Source of the DNA: Vulcanimicrobiota bacterium
Lineage (GTDB): Bacteria; Vulcanimicrobiota; Vulcanimicrobiia; Vulcanimicrobiales; Vulcanimicrobiaceae
DNA length: 5,819 nucleotides
Assembly: GCA_003167055.1 (NCBI GenBank)
Contig: PMUE01000128.1
Coordinates: 1-5,819, forward strand
Direction: 5' to 3'
Shown here: positions 1 through 5,137 of the stretch, piece after piece
How the letters are laid out: each line of letters opens with the position of its first letter
How positions within the stretch are numbered: position 1 is the stretch's first letter
Program-made: the position numbers and the translations under genes
Notes under the pieces: model-generated
Seen by the model: the letters and a program-made list of their open reading frames with translations, nothing else
What the model was told of the DNA's origin: nothing
The model's database searches: none

Positions 1-793
1 CCATCGCCTCGAGCACCGGCAACCCAAAGCCCTCGTAACGTGACGGGAAGACGAACACGGCGGCACCGCGGTAAAACTGGGCGAGGATATCGTCGTCGAC
101 GAAACCGAGCGCGGTCATGCCGATGGTTTCGTCGCCGCGCAGGCCGTCACCGCGCGCTCCGGCGATGATTAAACGCAAGGCCGGATCGTCGCGCTGCACC
201 CGTTCCATCGCGCGAACGAGCGTCGCGATCCCTTTGCGCTGCTCGGCCGTTCCGACGAAGAGCACGTACGGCTGCTCGCGCAGGATGGGAAACGGCGCGG
301 CTTGGTAGGCCGGCATGTCGACGCCGAGCGGAATCGGGGTAAAGCGTTGCAACGGCACATCCAGCACGCGTGCAAGTTCGTTTGCCGAGAACACCGAGTC
401 AGTGATCAACTCGGTGCAGCGCGCCGCGGCGTTGCGGAAGATCACTTGTGTCTCGGGCGCATAGCCGGGAATCACGAAATTCGTGGCGTCGTGCAGCGTC
501 GCGACCGCGGGCCGGGTAAAATCCAGCCAACTGCAGCCGTTCCAAGGAAACCACAACACGTCGAGCTTGGCGCGCTCGTGGAGCGCGCGCGAAACGAGCG
601 GATACGCGTATCCGCCGACCTCGCGGCGGTAGCGTGCGCCGACCGTCCACGTGTGCCACTCCGGGACGATGAGCGTCACGCGGGCGCGCGACGCAAACGA
701 CGTGCGCCATTCGTAGAGGATCGAACGAACGTAACGGCCGATGCCGCGATGATCGCCGGGAAGATTCCACGCATCGACACCGATGTGGAGCAT
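1..793 (-). CDS. GT4-family glycosyltransferase, N-terminal 264 residues (runs off left edge)
   Basis: This is a GT-B fold, retaining glycosyltransferase of family GT4, which moves a sugar from an activated nucleotide donor to a growing surface glycan at the cytoplasmic face of the membrane. The reading frame is open from the ATG at 793 to the window edge, so the C-terminus is missing. Residues 17-26 (GIGRYVRSIL) match the N-terminal acceptor-side loop of mannosyltransferase-like GT4 enzymes. An LHDATNF segment lies near 100-106 and a TDSVFSANEL segment at 131-140. The donor domain begins with VLFVGTAEQRKG at 177-188. Residues 247-264 carry the E-x7-E signature (Glu254 and Glu262, in YEGFGLPVLEAM). 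Family length is usually 350-400, so about 100 residues are missing. A GGAAAG sequence 9 nt upstream is a usable ribosome site. Donor and acceptor cannot be told from the sequence. The gene diverges from a second glycosyltransferase gene, which suggests an envelope polysaccharide cluster to the left. Confidence 0.9.
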   Translation of the reverse strand, partial: MLHIGVDAWNLPGDHRGIGRYVRSILYEWRTSFASRARVTLIVPEWHTWTVGARYRREVGGYAYPLVSRALHERAKLDVLWFPWNGCSWLDFTRPAVATLHDATNFVIPGYAPETQVIFRNAAARCTELITDSVFSANELARVLDVPLQRFTPIPLGVDMPAYQAAPFPILREQPYVLFVGTAEQRKGIATLVRAMERVQRDDPALRLIIAGARGDGLRGDETIGMTALGFVDDDILAQFYRGAAVFVFPSRYEGFGLPVLEAM

Positions 794-837
794 TAACAAG
801 TACTTTCCGGCGAACGGCCGAAAAGCTTGCAAGGCCT
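794..837. promoter_or_regulatory. short divergent gap between two glycosyltransferase genes
   Basis: Only 44 bp separate the two outward-facing start codons. The gap holds the presumed ribosome sites of both genes: GGAAAG for the minus-strand gene and AAGG, unusually close at 3 nt, for the plus-strand gene. I see no convincing -35/-10 pair on either strand. The promoters, if present here, must overlap each other or lie inside the coding regions. Confidence 0.3.
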
Positions 838-1941
838 ATGCTCGAGTTGCCCGTCTATTCCGACGATGGCCGGCGCTTTGGTTCGGTGACGAACCGGCGC
901 GTGCTGATCTATTGGCCCCATGGATTCGGTGACTTCGTCCACCTGTCGTTGGTCGTGCCGCTGCTCGAGCCGACGAACCAGTACTACCTCACGCGCTTCG
1001 GCGACGATTTCGTGCATCTTTATGACGAAGGAGAGCGCGTTCTTCCGTTGTTCTCAGGAACGCGCGCGCCGGGCGACGGCTCGGGACTCGGCGCACGGCC
1101 GCACTTCGGACTCGATCTCGATCACCCGCCCGACGGCGTGACCGCGCTGGATATACCCGAACCGCTGCATTCGCGCATCGTCGAACACCGCATCGACGCC
1201 ATGCTGGTGTGCCGTTATCCGGAGATGACCGGGCGCACACCGTATCCGTGGCACACCAAAGCGCGCTACCTTGCGAGCCGCATCGTTGCGCCCGAGCGCT
1301 TTGCGGCCGTCGATCTCTCGCAGCCGTTGGTCAGCTCGCTGGCCTTTCGCGCACCTGCCGATGCAACTGCGCGAATCGAAGCGCGCTTACGCGAATGGGT
1401 CGAGCCGGGCACGCACGCGTACATTCTTTCGGCCGGCGGCCATACGCAGGTCGACAAGATTTGGTTCGAGCACGAGATCGTCGCGTTTGCGCGCGAGGTG
1501 CGACGGCGGGATCCCCGCGCGCGCGTCGTCACCGTCGACGAACGCACCAGCGACGCGATCGGACGCGAGCACGGCCTCGCGCCGACAACCACCGATCTGT
1601 TCGGCGATCTCGATCTTCCCTTCGCGCACGTCTTGGTAACGCTCGTCCGCGCCGCGCATGCGTACGCCGGCGTTGCGTCGGGCCCGCTTCACGCGGCCAT
1701 TGCGATGGGTGGTCGCCCGACGGTGGGGATTTGGCTCGCGCACTGGCCCGAATACTACGATGAGCCGTCGCCCGATGCGATCCATTTGGTTGGACCGATG
1801 GTCTACCGCAAAGGGCTTGACCGGCGCCTGGGCGCGCGCACCAAAGCGCGCGCGGGCGTGCTGCCCTACCGGATCGAAGCGTTTCGCACACGCGCGCCGT
1901 CGAGCGCCGATGCACTCGATGCAATTGAACGCGTTAACTAG
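838..1941 (+). CDS. GT9 / heptosyltransferase-like glycosyltransferase
   Basis: The 367-residue protein looks like a GT-B glycosyltransferase related to family GT9 (ADP-heptose:LPS heptosyltransferases), acting in the cytoplasm on a surface glycan. Residues 21-44 (RVLIYWPHGFGDF followed by HLSLVVPLLE) match the N-terminal Rossmann strand and Gly-rich loop of the family. Residues 197-208 (LSAGGHTQVDKI) sit where GT9 enzymes begin their donor domain, which usually includes a Lys. Residues 273-299 (AYAGVASGPLHAAIAMGG then PTVGIW) match the family's DSGPMHLAAALG donor-site region, but the usual Asp is replaced by Ala279. Length is normal for the family. The ATG at 838 was chosen because no in-frame start lies upstream; its AAGG ribosome site is only 3 nt away, so initiation is probably weak. 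The true sugar is unknown and need not be heptose. Its stop codon overlaps that of the convergent transporter gene. Confidence 0.75.
   Translation: MLELPVYSDDGRRFGSVTNRRVLIYWPHGFGDFVHLSLVVPLLEPTNQYYLTRFGDDFVHLYDEGERVLPLFSGTRAPGDGSGLGARPHFGLDLDHPPDGVTALDIPEPLHSRIVEHRIDAMLVCRYPEMTGRTPYPWHTKARYLASRIVAPERFAAVDLSQPLVSSLAFRAPADATARIEARLREWVEPGTHAYILSAGGHTQVDKIWFEHEIVAFAREVRRRDPRARVVTVDERTSDAIGREHGLAPTTTDLFGDLDLPFAHVLVTLVRAAHAYAGVASGPLHAAIAMGGRPTVGIWLAHWPEYYDEPSPDAIHLVGPMVYRKGLDRRLGARTKARAGVLPYRIEAFRTRAPSSADALDAIERVN
1938..1941. other. CTAG tetranucleotide shared by two convergent stop codons
   Basis: The plus-strand glycosyltransferase ends with TAG at 1939-1941 and the minus-strand transporter ends with TAG read from 1940 to 1938. 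Both use the self-complementary CTAG. No space remains for a terminator between the genes, and I see no hairpin with a T-tract within the nearby coding ends. Confidence 0.95.
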
Positions 1942-3446
1942 TCGACGGCGGCGGCCAGCGACGCGCCGGCTTGGGCCTTTACCGTACGCGGCTTCACTTT
2001 GATGAAGAGTACCAGCGGCGCCGCGAGCGCGAACACAATCGCCGTGACGCGGAAGAGGTAGTTGTAGGCGATCATCGAGGATTGCTGTGCAACCATCGAG
2101 GTCAGTGCGCCAACCGAATAGCCGTGCGTTTGCGTTACGCCCGAGGCGAGCACGTTCCAGGCTACCGCGGTTTGGTGTACGAGCAATGTCGTCAAAATGG
2201 CGATGCCGAAACTGCCGCCGATCTGACGCACGAGCGTGTACACCCCGGTCGCGCCCGCCATCTCGGAATTCGGAATATCACCCAGCGATACGGTGGATAA
2301 CGGCACGAAGAGAAATCCGAGGCCGAAGCCTTGAATCAGCCGTGGCCAGAAGACGTCCCAAAAACCTGCATCGGTCGTGAGTCCGCCGAGCATCCACGTC
2401 GAGAAACCGAAGACGAGAAATCCGAATGCAATCGAGGCTCGCGCATCGATGCGATTGAGCAATCGCCCGACAATGATCATGCTCACCGCGGTCGAGAGTG
2501 CGCCGGGCAGGAGCGCAAGGCCGGTATCAAATGCGGTAAAGCCCAAAATCGTTTGAAAGAAGAGTGGCAAGATCAGTGCGGTGCCAAAGAGCCCGAAGCC
2601 GCTGATGATACCCAGGATGTTGCCGATCGTGAACGAGGAGTGCCGGAAGACCTGCAAGTTTACCAGCGGATGCCGTTCGCGCAACATTCGCCAGATGAAG
2701 AGCGCAAGTGCGACCACCGAGACGACGGTCAGGATCGCAATCGTTGACGAATCGTACCAGTCGTCGTGTTCGCCTCGTTCGAGCACGTACTGTAGGGACG
2801 CGAGGCCCGTGGTCATCAGGCCGAGGCCAAGCCAATCGAGGCCGGCTTTCGGCCGCTCGATGTACTTGGGATTCGGGATAAACATCATCGTCATGAGAAA
2901 AGCGACGATCCCGATCGGAATGTTGATGTAGAAGATCAGCGGCCATGACGCATTATCCACGATGTAGCCGCCAAGCAGCGGTCCGATCGCTGGCCCGACC
3001 ATCGCGCCCAGACCAAAGATCGCCATCGCGTTGCCGCGCTTGTCGGGCGGATAGGTCTCGAACATAATGGCTTGCGCGGTCGGCTGGAGCGCGCCGCCGC
3101 CGATGCCCTGAATCACGCGGTAGATCACGAGCTGCGTGATGTTGGTCGCCGTCCCGCACAAGAGCGAGGCGACGGTGAAGAGCGCGAGGGATGCGGCATA
3201 AAATCGTTTGCGCCCGAGGTATGCGGTGAGCCAGCCGTTGAGCGGCATGACGACGACGCTTGCTAAAATGTATCCGGTCGCGATCCACGACACTTCGTCA
3301 ACCGAGGCACCCAGGTTCCCGCCGATCGTATTGAGTGCGACGTTGACGATCGTCGAATCGATAATCGCCATGATCAAACCGAGCATGACGGTTATCGTGA
3401 TCAGGGCGACGGGAGCGTCGTCGCGGTGGGCAAACGGATTTCGCAT
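1938..3446 (-). CDS. DHA2-family (EmrB/QacA-type) multidrug efflux MFS transporter
   Basis: This is an inner-membrane, proton-driven drug antiporter of the DHA2 branch of the major facilitator superfamily. The 502-residue length and about 14 hydrophobic segments (roughly 13-36, 52-72, 82-102, 105-126, 139-160, 168-190, 203-220, 234-254, 272-295, 306-326, 336-355, 367-388, 400-422 and 461-482) fit the 14-TM type. Motif D1 is IIDSTIVNVAL with Asp30. Motif A is GWLTAYLGRKR at 71-81. Motif B is RVIQGIGGG at 110-118. The antiporter motif C is GPAIGPLLGG at 151-160. YPPDKRGNAMA at 132-142 is also typical of EmrB relatives. The ATG at 3446 has an in-frame TAA just upstream, which fixes the start, but has no clear Shine-Dalgarno. 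No EmrA-type adaptor or TetR/MarR regulator lies in the window, so it appears as a stand-alone pump here. Substrates cannot be predicted. Confidence 0.93.
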   Translation of the reverse strand: MRNPFAHRDDAPVALITITVMLGLIMAIIDSTIVNVALNTIGGNLGASVDEVSWIATGYILASVVVMPLNGWLTAYLGRKRFYAASLALFTVASLLCGTATNITQLVIYRVIQGIGGGALQPTAQAIMFETYPPDKRGNAMAIFGLGAMVGPAIGPLLGGYIVDNASWPLIFYINIPIGIVAFLMTMMFIPNPKYIERPKAGLDWLGLGLMTTGLASLQYVLERGEHDDWYDSSTIAILTVVSVVALALFIWRMLRERHPLVNLQVFRHSSFTIGNILGIISGFGLFGTALILPLFFQTILGFTAFDTGLALLPGALSTAVSMIIVGRLLNRIDARASIAFGFLVFGFSTWMLGGLTTDAGFWDVFWPRLIQGFGLGFLFVPLSTVSLGDIPNSEMAGATGVYTLVRQIGGSFGIAILTTLLVHQTAVAWNVLASGVTQTHGYSVGALTSMVAQQSSMIAYNYLFRVTAIVFALAAPLVLFIKVKPRTVKAQAGASLAAAVD

Positions 3447-3493
3447 CGAATATTATTAACCCAGCTAACTACATACGCGGTTCCACTCACCAT
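3401..3493 (-). CDS. possible 30-residue leader peptide overlapping the transporter start
   Basis: On the minus strand a GGAGG (3496-3500) precedes an ATG at 3493 by 2 nt, or an in-frame GTG at 3490 by 5 nt. From the ATG the frame reads MVSGTAYVVSWVNNIRCEIR and 10 further residues, then stops at TGA. It overlaps the first 46 nt of the transporter gene in another frame. GGAGG is the only strong ribosome site upstream of the transporter, which lacks its own. A leader translated for coupling or attenuation is therefore possible, but the ORF is short and may be chance. Confidence 0.2.
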   Translation of the reverse strand: MVSGTAYVVSWVNNIRCEIRLPTATTLPSP

Positions 3494-3508
3494 CGCCTCC
3501 AGAGTCTC

Positions 3509-3523
3509 TTAACACCCTGTTAA
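3509..3523. promoter_or_regulatory. perfect palindrome TTAACA-N3-TGTTAA, operator-like
   Basis: TTAACA (3509-3514) and its exact inverse TGTTAA (3518-3523) flank CCC. The site sits 62 bp upstream of the transporter start and 51 bp upstream of the acidic-protein start, between divergent genes, where an operator serving one or both would be expected. It has no T-tract and a 3-nt loop, so it is more likely a protein-binding site than a terminator. No matching regulator gene is in the window. Confidence 0.35.
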
Positions 3524-3562
3524 AGCGCGGTGGGGTACGCTGAATGCAATCGTGCACTTCAT

Positions 3563-3567
3563 AAGGA
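3563..3567 (+). promoter_or_regulatory. Shine-Dalgarno AAGGA of the acidic small protein
   Basis: AAGGA lies 7 nt before the ATG at 3575. This sets the start there rather than at the in-frame GTG at 3530, which would add 15 residues and has no ribosome site. Confidence 0.75.
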
Positions 3568-3574
3568 TGGTGTG

Positions 3575-3754
3575 ATGGAACTCGAACTCGACGCCCCAAC
3601 CAACGACGTCATTGCGATGCACTTGACGATGGCCGCACTCGACGAGATGTCGCCCGAAGAGGAAGAAGACGATCTCGACTTCGAGGATGACGACGAGGAC
3701 GAAGACGACGAAGATGAGGACGACGAGGAAGAAGAAGGCGACGAGCGCGACTAG
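3575..3754 (+). CDS. highly acidic 59-residue small protein, function unknown
   Basis: I do not recognise a family. The protein has two parts. Residues 1-27 are mixed and could form a short helix (DVIAMHLTMAALDEM, about 11-25). Residues 28-59 are almost all acidic, 28 of 32 being Asp or Glu. Overall 34 of 59 residues are acidic, with no Lys and one Arg, for a net charge near -33. There is no signal peptide, membrane segment or cysteine. The well-placed AAGGA ribosome site and the non-uniform mix of GAC, GAT, GAG and GAA codons argue for a real gene. The enoyl reductase-like gene follows after 39 bp, so the two are probably cotranscribed. Poly-acidic tails are known on the RNA polymerase delta subunit, on chaperones and on DNA-mimic proteins. 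None of these is shown here, and the delta N-terminal domain is absent. Confidence 0.75.
   Translation: MELELDAPTNDVIAMHLTMAALDEMSPEEEEDDLDFEDDDEDEDDEDEDDEEEEGDERD
3656..3751 (+). repeat. low-complexity GAN-codon tract encoding the acidic tail
   Basis: Nearly every codon here begins with GA, which makes an imperfect, purine-biased trinucleotide repeat on the plus strand. It could change length by slippage. On the opposite strand it reads as a false hydrophobic protein rich in Val, Leu and Phe. Confidence 0.7.
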
Positions 3755-3793
3755 GGCAGTAACCGCAGGGCTGTTCGCAAAAGAAGCGCGCAT

Positions 3794-4738
3794 ATGAACG
3801 CTTTGCAGTATGCGCGCTTCGGTGAGCCCGCCGAAGTCGTCGCTCCGACCGACATCCCGGTACCCGCGGTGCGCGAAGGCGAAGAGGTTGTGCTGCACAT
3901 GCTTCGCTCACCGATCCACAACCACGATCTGGCGACCATTCGCGGGATCTACGGCGTCAAGCCGAAGCTGCCGGCGACCGGCGGGACCGAGTGCGTCGGC
4001 CGCATCGGTGACAAGCGCTACGCCTGCTTGGGACGAGGCACGTGGGCGGACGAGGTCGTTGCGCCGACCGCGTCGCTCGTGCCGATCCCCGATGCGATCG
4101 ACGACGATCGCGCCTGTCAGCTGCTGGCGATGCCGCTCTCGACGGTGGTGCTGTTCGATGAACTGCGCACGCAGCCGGGCATGTGGATCGCGCAAAACGC
4201 CGCCAACGGCTCGGTTGGGAAACTGCTGATGCAGTTGGCGCAGAAGGCCGGCGTCAATATCGTCAACTTCGTGCGGCGTGACGATGCTGCCAAAGAACTC
4301 AAGAAGTACGGCGCCGAGTTCGTCGTCGTTACCGAACACAACGGCTGGGAGAAGAAGGCGTTCGATCTAACCGGCGGTGCGGGTTTCGCGCGTATCGTCG
4401 ACTCGGTCGCCGGTCCGCAGTCGCTGGAGTTGCAATCGTTGCTCGCGCAGTTCGGCGAGCTGATCGTTTTCGGCGGTCTCTCGGGCGCGTCGATGAAGCT
4501 CGCGCCGGGGCTCATGATCGCCAAGGAAACAGTCGTGCGCGGATTCTGGATGAACACCTGGATGATGCGCGCGTCGGAGGTACAACGCGCCGACCTGATG
4601 AGGCGCGTATTCGCGCTTGCACTGGCGGGCGAGCTGGCGCTGACGGTCGGCGGCGTCTATCCGCTGCGAGATGCGGCTAAGGCACTGCGAGCGGCTGAAA
4701 CACCGGGACGAAGCGGCAAAATACTCTTCGAACCATAA
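3794..4738 (+). CDS. MDR-superfamily NADPH oxidoreductase, enoyl-thioester reductase (MECR/ETR)-like
   Basis: The 314-residue protein belongs to the zinc-free medium-chain dehydrogenase/reductase group. Its closest pattern is the trans-2-enoyl-ACP/CoA reductases (MECR, Etr1), which use NADPH to saturate an enoyl thioester. Residues 39-63 carry SPIHNHDLATIRGIYGVKPK then LPATG, with Tyr53 where Etr1 has its catalytic tyrosine. GRGTWADE at 80-87 and QNAANGSVGKLLMQLAQ at 134-150 form the family's cofactor-binding core. VRR at 160-162 is placed to bind the NADPH 2'-phosphate. RGFWMNTW at 249-256 matches the MECR GFW motif. No structural zinc cysteine cluster is present. The segment between residues 68 and 80 is about 10-15 residues shorter than in typical members. 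The start has a weak AAGAAG ribosome site 7 nt upstream. A general quinone reductase is the alternative. It probably shares a transcript with the acidic gene. Confidence 0.85.
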   Translation: MNALQYARFGEPAEVVAPTDIPVPAVREGEEVVLHMLRSPIHNHDLATIRGIYGVKPKLPATGGTECVGRIGDKRYACLGRGTWADEVVAPTASLVPIPDAIDDDRACQLLAMPLSTVVLFDELRTQPGMWIAQNAANGSVGKLLMQLAQKAGVNIVNFVRRDDAAKELKKYGAEFVVVTEHNGWEKKAFDLTGGAGFARIVDSVAGPQSLELQSLLAQFGELIVFGGLSGASMKLAPGLMIAKETVVRGFWMNTWMMRASEVQRADLMRRVFALALAGELALTVGGVYPLRDAAKALRAAETPGRSGKILFEP

Positions 4739-4762
4739 AGCCCGGCGCGAGCTTGGTACACA

Positions 4763-4771
4763 TGATATACT
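4763..4771 (+). promoter_or_regulatory. extended -10 promoter TGA-TATACT
   Basis: TATACT at 4766-4771 matches TATAAT in five of six bases and is preceded by TG one base away, giving an extended -10. The region 17 bp upstream is GC-rich and has no -35 match, which is usual for this promoter type. Predicted initiation near 4778 would leave only about 4 nt before the ATG at 4782. Confidence 0.45.
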
Positions 4772-4781
4772 GCTTGGCGAC

Positions 4782-4934
4782 ATGGGCGGACTTGGACATC
4801 ACCACCTTCACCTGTACGTCCTACAGACGGCGGCCTTCATTTGCTCGCTTGCCTTGCCCGCAGCGGTGTTCGCACTGCTCGGCGGCGCGCGATGGGAGCA
4901 GGGACGGCGTCGCCGGGCGTTGGAGCCCGATTGA
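4782..4934 (+). CDS. putative 50-residue single-pass membrane protein
   Basis: No family is recognised. The N-terminus is His-rich (GLGHHHLHLY, residues 3-12). One hydrophobic span follows at about 12-34 (YVLQTAAFICSLALPAAVFA and LLG). The short tail carries RRRR at 42-45. By the positive-inside rule the tail would be cytoplasmic and the His-rich end outside. The ATG has no Shine-Dalgarno, but the extended -10 element 10 nt upstream would make a near-leaderless mRNA, which does not need one. An in-frame extension upstream would overlap the reductase gene and begins in polar, Arg-rich sequence, so the short form is preferred. A competing frame starting at 4753 is less protein-like. It is separated from rpoB by that gene's own promoter. 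It could still be a chance ORF. Confidence 0.45.
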   Translation: MGGLGHHHLHLYVLQTAAFICSLALPAAVFALLGGARWEQGRRRRALEPD

Positions 4935-4952
4935 ACCCGAAATCACTCCTTC

Positions 4953-4981
4953 TTGACGGTAAGTGGGCCTAGTGCTAGACT
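4953..4981 (+). promoter_or_regulatory. sigma70-type promoter for rpoB
   Basis: TTGACG (4953-4958) and TAGACT (4976-4981) are separated by exactly 17 bp, and TG one base before the -10 adds an extended -10 element. Transcription would start near 4987-4990, giving a leader of about 150 nt before rpoB. This is the best promoter match in the window and suits a highly expressed essential operon. Confidence 0.75.
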
Positions 4982-5026
4982 CTTTACCTATGCCCTGGGG
5001 CGCATAAGCCACAAGAATAGAGAAGA

Positions 5027-5070
5027 CCGAGTCAGACCCTGTGACGTGGGGGACCAGCTCGGCCTCTTTT
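5027..5070 (+). terminator. terminator-like hairpin in the rpoB leader (possible attenuator)
   Basis: CCGAG (5027-5031) pairs with CTCGG (5058-5062). Inside, TC and CCCT pair with GGGG and GA around a 7-nt loop, with small bulges. Purine-rich 5019-5026 can partly pair with CTCTTTT (5064-5070), which gives the A-rich and T-rich flanks of an intrinsic terminator. The T-run is only four and is set off by CCTC, so full termination looks weak. The loop GTGAC (5041-5045) is complementary to GTCAC (5100-5104), a possible alternative pairing. Confidence 0.3.
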
Positions 5071-5083
5071 GCTTGTGTAGGGT

Positions 5084-5097
5084 GGCGGCAAGCCGCC
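5084..5097 (+). other. GC-rich hairpin in the rpoB leader
   Basis: GGCGG (5084-5088) and CCGCC (5093-5097) form a perfect stem with loop CAAG. It lies 40 nt before the rpoB start and has no T-tract. It could be a leader structure recognised by a protein, or part of a larger fold with the upstream hairpin. Confidence 0.4.
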
Positions 5098-5137
5098 CGG
5101 TCACTGCCCAGCTCAAAAGGTCAGTAAGAGAAAGATA

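Noticed and set aside
302..796. Plus-strand ORF of 164 codons
   Set aside because: It lies opposite the GT4 glycosyltransferase, whose motifs are clear on the minus strand.
3530..3574. GTG start adding 15 residues to the acidic protein
   Set aside because: There is no ribosome site before 3530, while AAGGA sits 7 nt before the ATG at 3575.
3509..3898. Minus-strand ORF of 129 codons with a long Val/Leu/Phe stretch that looks like a membrane protein
   Set aside because: The hydrophobic stretch is the exact complement of the GAN-rich acidic tail. The ORF also crosses into the reductase gene and has no supporting ribosome site.
4735..4756. AAGC-N9-GCTT as a terminator after the reductase gene
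   Set aside because: The stem is only 4 bp and is not followed by a T-tract.
4753..4956. Alternative 67-codon plus-strand frame overlapping the small membrane ORF
   Set aside because: The product is Arg/Cys/Ser-rich with no coherent hydrophobic segment or ribosome site, and most of its predicted start region lies before the promoter's start point.
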